Below, piece after piece: positions 7,382 to 15,176 of a stretch of DNA of 64,000 nt. The notes beneath the pieces were generated by a model, which did no database searches, was not told the DNA's origin, and saw only the letters and a program-made list of their open reading frames with translations. Source of the stretch: a virus; IMG/VR virus record IMGVR_UViG_3300042904_000419, positions 1 through 64,000 of that record; one strand, given 5' to 3'. The stretch's first letter is position 1, and each line of letters opens with the position of its first letter. The translations under genes were made by a program, and so were the position numbers.

Positions 7382-7576
7382 ATGGAAAAGGCAGAGACGA
7401 GGGGCCGGAAGCCGGGGCGGACGTTCCCGCACAAGCGCAGCGTCTACCTGGACGACGAAGGGCTAGGGCTGCTTGACCGACTGGCCGCGGTGAAGCTCGG
7501 AGACAAGCCGCGAGGTGAGAGCGGGGCCATTCGGGAGGCGCTGCGGCAGCTCGCCCAGCGGGAGGGCGTGGAGTGA
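7382..7576 (+). CDS. Ribbon-helix-helix DNA-binding protein
   Basis: A 64-residue basic protein. After a Lys/Arg-rich tail, residues 18-64 (KRSVYLDDEGLGLLDRLA, then a helix ending AIREALRQLAQREG) match the ribbon-helix-helix pattern: a short strand with alternating polar residues, a helix, a turn and a second helix. Such dimers bind operator DNA in the major groove and usually repress their own operon. The gene starts a three-gene operon joined by GTGA overlaps and is read from a consensus promoter with no leader. Confidence 0.75.
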   Translation: MEKAETRGRKPGRTFPHKRSVYLDDEGLGLLDRLAAVKLGDKPRGESGAIREALRQLAQREGVE

Positions 7577-7752
7577 GCGAGACTGAACTCACCGCCGCTT
7601 ACGAGCGCCTGGCGGCTGCGCAAGCGGCCTGGGAGGAGGCTCACCGGCGAGCGGTGGAAGCCGTGCGCCGGGAAAGCGAAGCGGAAGCGGAACTGGAAGT
7701 CGCCCGGGCAGCGGTGGAGCAGCTAGAGGCGGCGCGGCGAGCCGAGGAGTGA
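7573..7752 (+). CDS. Small coiled-coil protein
   Basis: A 59-residue protein with GTG start 7573, overlapping the previous stop as GTGA. The whole sequence is Ala/Glu/Arg-rich with heptad spacing (YERLAAAQAAWEEAHRRAVEAV...), predicting one long coiled coil. Its stop overlaps the GTG of the next gene in the same way. Third codon positions are G/C-rich, supporting real coding. Function unknown. It probably bridges the regulator and the membrane protein or forms an oligomer. Confidence 0.6.
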   Translation: MSETELTAAYERLAAAQAAWEEAHRRAVEAVRRESEAEAELEVARAAVEQLEAARRAEE

Positions 7753-8375
7753 AGCTCGAAGAGTGTAGCGCGGAACTGCAGGCCGTGCTCGCCCGCGCGG
7801 AGGAGGGCCAGACGGGAGTGCGTGCGGCTCGCGGGTTTGGTCGTCATAACAGCGCGTTGTATCGAGCCGAGCTCCGGGGCAACGTAGTCACCTTTTACAC
7901 GCTAGATTTCGGCGGGAGCCGCGAGTGGGAGCCGCGCGGGGAGCCGACAGTCATGGCGTGGCTTGTCCACTCCGGGGACCCCGTAGGCCCTAAACGCGAG
8001 ATCCCTGAGCCAGCTGAAGAGTCGGACAGGAAAGGTGCCTTCTACTGGCTTGGCTTGGCAATGCGGCTCCCGGTCTTTTGCCTGATAGCCCTGGCCTCGC
8101 ACGTTTTCGTGCTCACTATCTATCTGTTGGCGAGCGTGCTGGTGATGCTGATCTACGCGTTGTGTCCTGTATGGTGGCTGGCAGGCGCGCCATTCGTCCT
8201 ACTAGTCGCAGCCTTCCGAAACGATGCCGCGGGCTGGGAGGCTTATCGCCATGCACTACCAGAGTGGATCGCGAGCATCGACCTCCCTTGGCGGCACTAT
8301 CCTGACCTGGCGATGCCCGCCCTCCGGACGTGGCTACGGGAAGGTGGGCCGTTCCCTCAAGACCCTTGGTTCTGA
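7749..8375 (+). CDS. Membrane protein of the RHH operon
   Basis: A 208-residue protein with a GTG start overlapping the preceding TGA. Residues 1-85 are soluble (an alpha/beta domain including FYTLDFGGSREWEP). Residues 98-160 hold two or three membrane helices (MRLPVFCLIALASHVFVLTIY, LLASVLVMLIYALCPVWW). The C-terminus is Trp/Pro-rich. The trio RHH regulator, coiled coil and membrane protein could be a lysogenic-conversion or exclusion module. No family recognised. Confidence 0.65.
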   Translation: MKLEECSAELQAVLARAEEGQTGVRAARGFGRHNSALYRAELRGNVVTFYTLDFGGSREWEPRGEPTVMAWLVHSGDPVGPKREIPEPAEESDRKGAFYWLGLAMRLPVFCLIALASHVFVLTIYLLASVLVMLIYALCPVWWLAGAPFVLLVAAFRNDAAGWEAYRHALPEWIASIDLPWRHYPDLAMPALRTWLREGGPFPQDPWF

Positions 8376-8392
8376 AGCGGCCTGAACCAAAG

Positions 8393-8418
8393 ACCGCCTC
8401 CCGTTGCCGGGAGGCGGT
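8393..8418 (-). terminator. Terminator between convergent genes
   Basis: A perfect 10-base stem (ACCGCCTCCC / GGGAGGCGGT) with a 6-base loop. On the minus strand it is followed by CTTTGGTTC, so it best fits termination of the leftward zinc-ribbon gene ending at 8423. It also closes the rightward gene ending at 8375. Confidence 0.65.
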
Positions 8419-8422
8419 AAAG

Positions 8423-8674
8423 TTACGCCGGCTCTCCGCATCCGGGACAAGCTTTGGCGCGACGCGAGATCTGCCGGCCACAAGTGCCGCAACTGACGAG
8501 CTGGGGCAAGGAACTCTCGCTGATCGCTGCCGGGCGAAACATGTTGCCCTTGGCCTGGAGCTGCTCGGACATCTCGTTGCGCCACCGCTCTTCGCACCAG
8601 CGATCGCTGCACTCCCACTTGAGAAAGCTATGGCCCTTGATGGGCGAGTGGCAACGGGGACAGTGGTAAGCCAT
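8423..8674 (-). CDS. Double zinc-ribbon protein
   Basis: An 83-residue protein from ATG 8674 (GGAGG 12 bases upstream). Two metal sites are visible: CPRC near residue 5 with C-x(5)-C (ECSDRWC) near 31-37, and CGTCG at 62-66 with CPGCG at 76-80. Between them lies a helix (ERWRNEMSEQLQAKGNMF). Such small proteins bind nucleic acid or act as adaptors. The gene stands alone, flanked by two near-identical hairpins (8393-8418 and 8776-8803). Confidence 0.65.
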   Translation of the reverse strand: MAYHCPRCHSPIKGHSFLKWECSDRWCEERWRNEMSEQLQAKGNMFRPAAISESSLPQLVSCGTCGRQISRRAKACPGCGEPA

Positions 8675-8775
8675 GGCGCGAACCATCCTCCAACCCCGGG
8701 GGCGCTGACCGCCGCCGGAACACTGGGCAGCCGTTCGCGAGCGCTCGCCTGCCTTCCTGCCGGGGCTGAAACAAA

Positions 8776-8803
8776 GACCGCCTCCCGGAATCGGGAGGCG
8801 GTC
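8776..8803 (-). terminator. Second copy of the terminator hairpin
   Basis: A perfect 12-base stem (GACCGCCTCCCG / CGGGAGGCGGTC) with a 4-base loop. The minus strand continues TTTGTTTC. The flank (CTGAAxCAAAGACCGCCTCCCG) repeats that at 8382-8402, so one copy is a duplicate of the other. No leftward gene ends here. Confidence 0.6.
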
Positions 8804-9007
8804 AGTGCGTGGGGCAGTGGCAGGCACAATAGCACCTCGCGTTTAAGTGAATTCGCGCGAACGGGTATCTTGATCCATGTGATTGGCGCAGAAAATGCAG
8901 GGTACCGCCACGGGAACGCGCAACTGTCCGGGCAGCGACCGGGGGAGCGTGCGACCGACGCGTGCGGTGAACCCTGGATTCTGTTACAATCGGCGCGGAG
9001 ATGCCCG
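8804..9007 (+). promoter_or_regulatory. Leader and promoter region of the Panacea module
   Basis: No gene is seen. TACAAT near 8983 is a good -10 box ahead of the gene at 9008, but no clear -35 sits 17 bases upstream. GGAG at 8997-9000 is the ribosome binding site. Confidence 0.35.
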
Positions 9008-9538
9008 ATGGAACCCCGAGACGATACCAAACTCAGAGAACTGATCCTCTACCTCGCGAAGAAGTGCGAGGGGGATTTGGCGTTCGCCAAGACCAAGCTC
9101 TGCAAGCTGCTGTTTTACTCGGACTTTGGCGCGTTCGTGGAACTGGGATCATCCATTACCGGCCAGCCGTACGTAAAGCTACCAAATGGCCCCGTGCCCC
9201 CTCGCGCCACGCGGCTGCTAACGAAGATGGAGAAGGCGGGCGAGCTGGCGATGGCCAAGCGGAGCTTTCACGGTCATCCGCAGGAGAAGCCGATGGCCTT
9301 GCGGGAGCCGGACCTGTCCCTGTTTACGGGCGCTGAAATTGCCCTCGTGGATGTGGTAATCGATCAACTCCGGGACCACAACGCCCGCGGCGTGAGCGAC
9401 CTCTCCCATGATTTCATCGGCTGGCAGGCCGCGGCGATGGGCGAGGAAATCCCGTATGAGACGGCGCTGGTGGATGTGTCCCCGGCGACTGAAGACGAGA
9501 TAGCGTACGCCAGGCAGTTAGTGAGCGCAGGACGCTAA
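9008..9538 (+). CDS. Panacea-domain (DUF4065) protein, probable antitoxin
   Basis: A 176-residue protein from ATG 9008 (GGAG, 7-base spacing). Residues 8-100 read LRELILYLAKKCEGDLAFAKTKLCKLLFYSDFGAFVELGSSITGQPYVKLPNGPV..., the signature of the Panacea / DUF4065 / SocA-like fold: a helical start, KLxKLLFYSDF, then ITGxxYxxxxxGPV. In known PanAT systems this domain neutralises a partner toxin encoded next door. The next gene begins immediately after the stop with no gap, as expected for such a pair. The domain call is strong, and the antitoxin role follows from family and context. Confidence 0.8.
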   Translation: MEPRDDTKLRELILYLAKKCEGDLAFAKTKLCKLLFYSDFGAFVELGSSITGQPYVKLPNGPVPPRATRLLTKMEKAGELAMAKRSFHGHPQEKPMALREPDLSLFTGAEIALVDVVIDQLRDHNARGVSDLSHDFIGWQAAAMGEEIPYETALVDVSPATEDEIAYARQLVSAGR

Positions 9539-9814
9539 GTGTACCTGCCGTCGCCATCTGCTCGCTACACGGCGGAACTTCGAGAAATCGAAGCGGGCAC
9601 TGGGGCCATTGCCGCCGCCCTGGAAAGCGGCGCCTATCGAATTCTGCGGCGAGATCCCCGCAAAGGCGCTTATATGCCCACCGCGGGCCTATGGGTGATC
9701 CGCCAGATTGTGGTTCGAGGGCTCCTGGTGGTGCAGGTCTACTACCAGATCCATGACGACCGCGAGGAGTTCGAGCTACTCTCGATACGCTCGATCGACC
9801 TCACCACACTTTAA
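9539..9814 (+). CDS. Candidate toxin partner of the Panacea protein
   Basis: A 91-residue basic protein whose GTG start follows the Panacea stop directly. It shows a helix (ARYTAELREIEAGTGAIAAAL), then strands YRILRR, LWVIRQIVV, LVVQVYYQIHDD and FELLSIRSID. This helix-then-four-strands order resembles RelE/ParE-type toxins but lacks a clear catalytic set. Toxicity is inferred from its place beside a Panacea gene. It is followed by a strong terminator (9834-9859), so the pair forms one short transcript. Confidence 0.5.
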   Translation: MYLPSPSARYTAELREIEAGTGAIAAALESGAYRILRRDPRKGAYMPTAGLWVIRQIVVRGLLVVQVYYQIHDDREEFELLSIRSIDLTTL

Positions 9815-9833
9815 CCATCACGGCGCCCTCTCC

Positions 9834-9859
9834 GCCCTCCCCCGCCGGGAGGGCTTTTT
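9834..9859 (+). terminator. Rho-independent terminator of the Panacea pair
   Basis: Stem GCCCTCCC / GGGAGGGC, loop CCGCC, followed by TTTTT at 9855-9859. Confidence 0.8.
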
Positions 9860-9876
9860 GCTGCGTGAACTGAGCC

Positions 9877-11247
9877 ATGCCCATCCGCCCCCCGGTCCTC
9901 ATCGGCAGCGTGGCCGGCGCCGGCGTGGTGGAGCTCACCGACGACGCCCCGGCCGGCTCGCAGCTCCTCGTCCTCTCCACCTACCAGCGGCTCGACCTGG
10001 ACCCGGCGCTGCCCCAGTTGGCGCACGACACGCAGGGTAACCCCTACCGCCGCGACGTCAACGACGGGTTTGCGAACGCCTTCCCCTTCCGCGGCGACGT
10101 GGACCCCAGCATCCTCGGGGGCATCGGGGTCACGGTGCACTCCTGCCACCTGCAGCACCCGCTCAGCATCGGCGACCAGATCACGGTACCGCAGGCGTCC
10201 AGTATCGCCGTCTTGCGGACGAAGGGCGTAGAGCGGGCCGGGGCGTTCCTGGTGTTCACCGGTACGTCCAGCTACGACGGCACGGTCGGCGGCACTTCCC
10301 CCAACGGGGACGACGCGGGCCTCCTCCATCCGTTCGGCACCCCGACCATGCCGCAGCTCGGCCTCCAGCGCGGCGACCTGCTGGTGGCGGTGCTCGGACT
10401 GGCGCTGCCGGTAGAAGGCGCGGAGACCCCGGCCTACGCCCTGAACACCCCGGGCTGGACGGAGCACGGCAGTTGGACCGGGCAGCGGCCCGGGGAACCA
10501 GATCCGGACAGCCTCTACGTGGCCACCCGGCGCGCCGGGAACGACAGCGCCTACGATTTCGAGGTGGGCGTCGGGCCGGCGTCCGGCGTGTGGAACCTGT
10601 TCGTGGCCGGGTACCGGGCCGACCCGGCGAGCGGCGGCAGCCGGCTCGCGAATGTCCACACGGACCATGGGGCCTACCTGGTGGCCGACACGCTCTCCGG
10701 CCAGGTCCGGATCAAGCGGACGCGGTTCAGCAGCGGCCCGCCCTGGGACTTTGACGACGTGTTCGTGGGGCCGGTCGGATCCACGGCGCCGACCCTGGCC
10801 TATCACCCGGTCCGGGACACGGTCCACGTGGGCTACGTGGACGCGGACGGGGCGATCGCCGAGTGGACCTCTCGCGACAGCGGCGAGAGCTGGGAGGAGG
10901 TGACGGACGTGGCAGGACTGTTCACCGAAGGGGCGACCCCGTACTTGATCCGCGTGGACCAGCACGGGGCGATCGTCCGCGCCGCGTTCATCGAAGCGGA
11001 GCCGGACACCGGCGCCGGCGATATCGCGGTCTCCCTGCAGCGCGTCGGGCAGAGCGGCCCGGAGGATGCGCTCATCATCTCCGACGGGGACGGCCTGCCG
11101 CTTCGGTGGGAGCCGCAGGGGTTCAGCCTCTCCCCCGCCAACGACGCGCAGGAGCGCTGGCTGCTCACCGCGGTCCTCCAGGGAGAGACCGAGGACTCCC
11201 AGTGGGTGAGTTATGACCGCTGCCGGAGCGTGACCCGGATCACGTAG
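9877..11247 (+). CDS. Virion fibre-type protein with sialidase-like repeats
   Basis: A 456-residue protein. The N-terminal 240 residues are beta-rich, with Gly/Asp/Thr loops. The C-terminal half has AEWTSRDSGESWEEVTDVAG near residue 330, which matches the Asp-box (S-x-D-x-G-x-x-W) of BNR/sialidase beta-propellers, preceded by a similar blade (PTLAYHPVRDTVHVGYVDADG). Proteins with these blades bind or cut glycans. It opens the receptor-binding module, followed by its own terminator and three more large fibre proteins. No catalytic residues were identified, so binding is the safer role. Confidence 0.55.
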   Translation: MPIRPPVLIGSVAGAGVVELTDDAPAGSQLLVLSTYQRLDLDPALPQLAHDTQGNPYRRDVNDGFANAFPFRGDVDPSILGGIGVTVHSCHLQHPLSIGDQITVPQASSIAVLRTKGVERAGAFLVFTGTSSYDGTVGGTSPNGDDAGLLHPFGTPTMPQLGLQRGDLLVAVLGLALPVEGAETPAYALNTPGWTEHGSWTGQRPGEPDPDSLYVATRRAGNDSAYDFEVGVGPASGVWNLFVAGYRADPASGGSRLANVHTDHGAYLVADTLSGQVRIKRTRFSSGPPWDFDDVFVGPVGSTAPTLAYHPVRDTVHVGYVDADGAIAEWTSRDSGESWEEVTDVAGLFTEGATPYLIRVDQHGAIVRAAFIEAEPDTGAGDIAVSLQRVGQSGPEDALIISDGDGLPLRWEPQGFSLSPANDAQERWLLTAVLQGETEDSQWVSYDRCRSVTRIT

Positions 11248-11286
11248 GACACATCCCGAATCCCGAAATCCAAAACTCGCCCTCCC

Positions 11287-11312
11287 GCCGGCCTCGCGTG
11301 CCGGCTTTCTCT
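11287..11312 (+). terminator. Short terminator before the tail fibre gene
   Basis: Stem GCCGGC (11287-11292) / GCCGGC (11300-11305) with a 7-base loop, then TTTCTCTT. It lies between two fibre genes, 12 bases before the next ATG. Confidence 0.55.
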
Positions 11313-11323
11313 TCGTCACCACC

Positions 11324-13513
11324 ATGCCCACTTACGACCTACTCGCTACCGAAGTACCGGCCGTCAACGTGCCCTCCGGCTGGATCACACCCGACGGCGA
11401 GGCGCCCGAAATCATCGAAGCGCTGCTGATCGGGGACGCGGCCATCGACAGCGTGCCGGTCTGGCACCGGTGGGCGAAGACGATCGAAGCGCTCGGCCGG
11501 ATGGGCGGCGGCGCGCGGGCGATCAGCCAGGGGCTCCTGCTGGAGACGGACGCCTCCCTTGCGCTCCCGGTGACCGCCGGGCAGGCCTGGGCGGATATTC
11601 CGATCGGCTTCGACGCGGACACCACCGTCGCCGTGACGGACGATATCCACGACGCGGGCGACTACGCTGGGGAGCGGATCTTCGTCTGGCTCACGCAAGG
11701 TAACACGCTGCAGCCGGTCAACAACAGCCTGACGGCGCCCAGCCCGGATGCGGTGTTCCTGGGGAGCTGCCGCACCCTGGACGGGGCGGTGGTCGACACT
11801 GACCGGTCGGGCGTGATGATCAAGCTGCAGGGCGGGATCCTGTTCCGGCGCACCGGCGACCCCGGCCCGCCCGGCGACACCCCGCCGAGTAACGTCTCGT
11901 TTCTGGCGCAGACCGACGGCGGCTACTACTGGTGGACCGGCTCCGCCTACGTCGCGCTGCTGGACGCGCAGACCGTCAAGACCGACGGCACGCACAGCAC
12001 CAGCGGGCCCCTCGCGGACGTAGTGACGGCCGGGACCGGCATCTCCCTCGCCGTGGTCGACACCGGCGGCGGTGTGTGGAAGCTGCAGATCACGAATACG
12101 GACCCGGGCAGCACTTACGCGGTGCACGTGGAGGAGCTCCCGACGTTCGACGTGGACGTCCCGTCCGGCGAAACCCGTTACGTCGAGGTCGATTTCAGCG
12201 AGCGCGGCAGCTTCCCGGCGGAAGGCAATTACACCGTCCTGGTGGATGCCGTCACGGGCGGCACGACCTCGCGCCTGGTGGTCGAGGAGGTGCAAACAGC
12301 GATTTCAGGGGGCGCGGACCTGGCCAGCAAGGGCGGCGGGGTCTGCGTGCTGCGGCTGCGGAACATCACCCAGCCGCTCCTGAACCTCACGAACGACACC
12401 TTTACCCTCACGGTCACCCTCGTCGGCCCGGACTGGACGGAAGGCAGCGACGCGGAAGCGGATCCAGCGATCACCGAGCTCGACCTCAAGGAGACCTATG
12501 TCCAGTATGTGCCGCTCGATCCGATCGAGTGTCCACCCGGGGAGGCGCGCGTCGTCAAGGTGGACCTGTCCGAGCTCGGCTCCTACGGCGGCGAGTTCCT
12601 GGTCCGCGCTTCCTGCGACCAGGACCCGACGAAAACGCTCATCTCCCGTCTCGTGGGCTATCAGGACGGGGAGGCGACGGCGGCGGGCTTCGCCGACGGC
12701 AACAACCTGGTCACGCCGGATACGTTCGCGCCGTCCTTCGCCATCGTGTACCTGCTCGTCCAGAACGCGGCGGATGCCGAGGCCGGCGACTACGGGACCA
12801 GCACACAGCTTGAGCTCACGCTCCGCTGCGAGGGGCCGCGGTGGCGCGCGCACCCGACCGGGACCGGCGTCCCGGCGGTGGACGTGTATCCCTACGACAG
12901 CGGCTTCGATCCGGCGGACTACGCCACGGAAGCGTATGTGGACGCGGCGACGGCGGACCTTATCAAAGCCGACGGCACGCGGGACTTCACCGGCGACCAG
13001 AGTATGGACGGGAACCGGCTTACGGACCTCCCGGACACCCCCACGGCCGGGGCCGACGCCGTAAACCAGAACTACGTCGACGCCGCCATCGCTACCGCCA
13101 TCGGCGGGCAGCGCATCGCTCCCTTGGCCCGCTGGGAGGACGTGGCCCCGACCACGCGCAACACCACGCCGCAAAGCCTCATCCTCCCGCTCAGCGCCTC
13201 TGTAGGGGCTGTGGCGCTCTCGGAGTGGCTCTGCCCGGGGGATGGCGCGGCGCGGCGGATCTCGATCCTCTGCAACACCACGCTCCTCAGCGGCACCGGC
13301 GCTTATCGCGCCGCGGTCTACCAGAACGGCTCCCCGGTAACGTCGCAATGGCTGGACCTGGAAACCGCTGACGGTCGCCAGAAGGTCGGAGAGCTCAATC
13401 TGGCGTTCGCCGCCGGGGATCTGCTGCAAGTCTTCGTGACAGTGCCGGGGACGCTGACCGTCAGTGGCGGGTATGTGGTGGTGGAGCTCTCCGGCTACGT
13501 GGAGGACCACTAG
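11324..13513 (+). CDS. Tail fibre protein
   Basis: A 729-residue protein. A short collagen-like run (GDPGPPGDTPP) lies near residues 188-198, followed by beta-strand repeats. Two similar segments of about 115 residues (VHVEELPTFDVDVPSGETRYVEVDFSERGSF and VQYVPLDPIECPPGEARVVKVDLSELGSY) suggest an internal duplication. Near residue 545 the motif DGTRDFTGDQSMDGNRLTDL with NQNYVDA is typical of phage fibre shafts. The last 120 residues form the tip domain. The role is host adsorption. Confidence 0.75.
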   Translation: MPTYDLLATEVPAVNVPSGWITPDGEAPEIIEALLIGDAAIDSVPVWHRWAKTIEALGRMGGGARAISQGLLLETDASLALPVTAGQAWADIPIGFDADTTVAVTDDIHDAGDYAGERIFVWLTQGNTLQPVNNSLTAPSPDAVFLGSCRTLDGAVVDTDRSGVMIKLQGGILFRRTGDPGPPGDTPPSNVSFLAQTDGGYYWWTGSAYVALLDAQTVKTDGTHSTSGPLADVVTAGTGISLAVVDTGGGVWKLQITNTDPGSTYAVHVEELPTFDVDVPSGETRYVEVDFSERGSFPAEGNYTVLVDAVTGGTTSRLVVEEVQTAISGGADLASKGGGVCVLRLRNITQPLLNLTNDTFTLTVTLVGPDWTEGSDAEADPAITELDLKETYVQYVPLDPIECPPGEARVVKVDLSELGSYGGEFLVRASCDQDPTKTLISRLVGYQDGEATAAGFADGNNLVTPDTFAPSFAIVYLLVQNAADAEAGDYGTSTQLELTLRCEGPRWRAHPTGTGVPAVDVYPYDSGFDPADYATEAYVDAATADLIKADGTRDFTGDQSMDGNRLTDLPDTPTAGADAVNQNYVDAAIATAIGGQRIAPLARWEDVAPTTRNTTPQSLILPLSASVGAVALSEWLCPGDGAARRISILCNTTLLSGTGAYRAAVYQNGSPVTSQWLDLETADGRQKVGELNLAFAAGDLLQVFVTVPGTLTVSGGYVVVELSGYVEDH

Positions 13514-13515
13514 CC

Positions 13516-15108
13516 ATGCTCCTCCGTAGCCGCTCCCGCCGCCCCGCTCCCGTCGCCCCGGCCAACCCCTGGTTCCCCTGGGTCGATCCCCTGCCGCAGC
13601 GCAGTCCCGATCGCGGCCGCTCCGTCCTGGCGGTGATCCCCTCCGGCGGCAAGTCCGGGAGGCAGCTCCGCCGCTGCTTGCAGCACCTCCACGCGGCCAG
13701 CGAGGGGGTAAGCCTGCGGGTGCTCGTGGTTCTGTGCCGGGTCACGCCGGGCGCACAGAAACGCGCCCGTGCTGCCTGCGCCGGCCTGGCCGAGCTGGTC
13801 GAGCTGGAGGGCGACTACACCTATTCGCGCTCCCTCAACGCCGGGTGGGCACGGCGCCGTGACGAAGGCTATTTCCTCGCGCTCAACGACGATTGCGACC
13901 TCCGGCCGGGGGCACTGGCGGCGCTCCGCCTGGCCCTCATTGAGGAAGGCTGGACGGCGGCCGGTCCGCACCTGACGACGGACTCCCCCCATTACAAAGC
14001 GGTGGTGGTGCCCGCGCGCAGCCGCCGCAATGAACCCCTTTGGGGCTGCTGCATCCTCTGGGACGCGTGGTGGCTGGAGCGTATCGGCACGCCGGGCAAG
14101 CCGTACGACGAGCGGCTGACGGGGTACGGGTTCGACGAACCCGAGCTCCTCATTCAGACGTTGCGGCGCGGCGGACGCTGGGGCGTAGAGCCGAAAGCCC
14201 ACGCCCATCACTATGGCCACCTGTTCGAGCAGGAGCAGGTGGTCTATGCCTCCCTCCGGTTCCAGGCGAATCTCCATCTGTTCCACGCCCTCCACGGCTG
14301 CCACGAATGGGGCGCCTCGCATCACTGGCAGCCGCTCCCCGGACTCCTGGTGAGCCTGGCGGGGCACAACGTCGCGGAGTGGGTCGAACGGTGCCTGCGG
14401 AGCGTGGAGGCGAGCCTGGCCGGCTACCGGTGGGCGCTGGTCTACGCGGACGACGGCAGCACGGACGGCAGCGCGGAGCTGGTGGAGCGGTACCCGCTGA
14501 GCTGCGGGATGCGGCTGGTGACGCGGCATCCGAAAGCCCGCAACGCCGCCCAGGCCAAGAACCGCGCCCTGGCGGACGGGCAGGGGCTCTCCCGCGCCTA
14601 TCCCGCGCTCCTGCTCATGGATGCCGATGACGAGATGCTACCGGGGCGCCCGGGGCTGCTCTGGCAGGCGCGAGACGCGGGACACCTGGCGGTGAGCGGG
14701 CCGTACGAGGCCGTGCCGCTGAGCGGAAGCCGCTCCCTCATCCGGCCGACGGCACAACAGCAGTGGAAGGGCGCGCTGGGCCCGTGGGCGACCCTGCTGC
14801 ACGCTTCATTGGTGCCGGCGGACGGCTGCCTGTTTCCCGAGGAGCTAGACGCCCACGAGGACGTCGCTCTCTGGCTTCGCTGGTGGCTGAACGGAACCGT
14901 GCTGCACCCGCTCCCGGACGGGCCGCCGGTTCATCGCTACCACCACCGGGCCGGCTCCACGTGCCGCGGGGCCGACGCCGCCGCGCTCTACCGGGCTTAC
15001 CGGGCCTGGCGGGCGCGCGAGCTGGGCGTAGCGGAGGCGCTGGGCGTAGCGGAGGCGCTGGCGCCGCTCGATTTCACTCTCCCGCCCCTCGCGGGCCGCG
15101 TGGGCTAA
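13516..15108 (+). CDS. Two-domain GT2-like glycosyltransferase
   Basis: A 530-residue protein with two GT-A folds in tandem. Domain 1 (about 35-250) begins VLAVIPSGGKSGRQLRRCL and has the metal-site region LNDDCDLRPG. Domain 2 (about 275-490) begins LLVSLAGHNVAEWVERCLRS and has YADDGSTDGSAELV and LLMDADDEMLPGRPG, the nucleotide-sugar and DxD-type motifs of family 2 enzymes. It would transfer sugars from NDP-sugars in the cytoplasm. Sitting between fibre genes, it may glycosylate fibre proteins or remodel the host surface. The last part has two tandem copies of an 18-base unit (LGVAEA twice). No membrane helices. Confidence 0.8.
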   Translation: MLLRSRSRRPAPVAPANPWFPWVDPLPQRSPDRGRSVLAVIPSGGKSGRQLRRCLQHLHAASEGVSLRVLVVLCRVTPGAQKRARAACAGLAELVELEGDYTYSRSLNAGWARRRDEGYFLALNDDCDLRPGALAALRLALIEEGWTAAGPHLTTDSPHYKAVVVPARSRRNEPLWGCCILWDAWWLERIGTPGKPYDERLTGYGFDEPELLIQTLRRGGRWGVEPKAHAHHYGHLFEQEQVVYASLRFQANLHLFHALHGCHEWGASHHWQPLPGLLVSLAGHNVAEWVERCLRSVEASLAGYRWALVYADDGSTDGSAELVERYPLSCGMRLVTRHPKARNAAQAKNRALADGQGLSRAYPALLLMDADDEMLPGRPGLLWQARDAGHLAVSGPYEAVPLSGSRSLIRPTAQQQWKGALGPWATLLHASLVPADGCLFPEELDAHEDVALWLRWWLNGTVLHPLPDGPPVHRYHHRAGSTCRGADAAALYRAYRAWRARELGVAEALGVAEALAPLDFTLPPLAGRVG

Positions 15109-15133
15109 CCCTTTCGCTGCCCGCCCTCTCCAC

Positions 15134-15161
15134 CGGTCGCCCTCCTCGGGGCGGCCGTTTT
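15134..15161 (+). terminator. Terminator after the glycosyltransferase gene
   Basis: A 9-base stem (CGGTCGCCC / GGGCGGCCG, one T-G pair) followed by TTTT at 15158-15161. Confidence 0.65.
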
Positions 15162-15176
15162 GCATGGTGACCCCTC

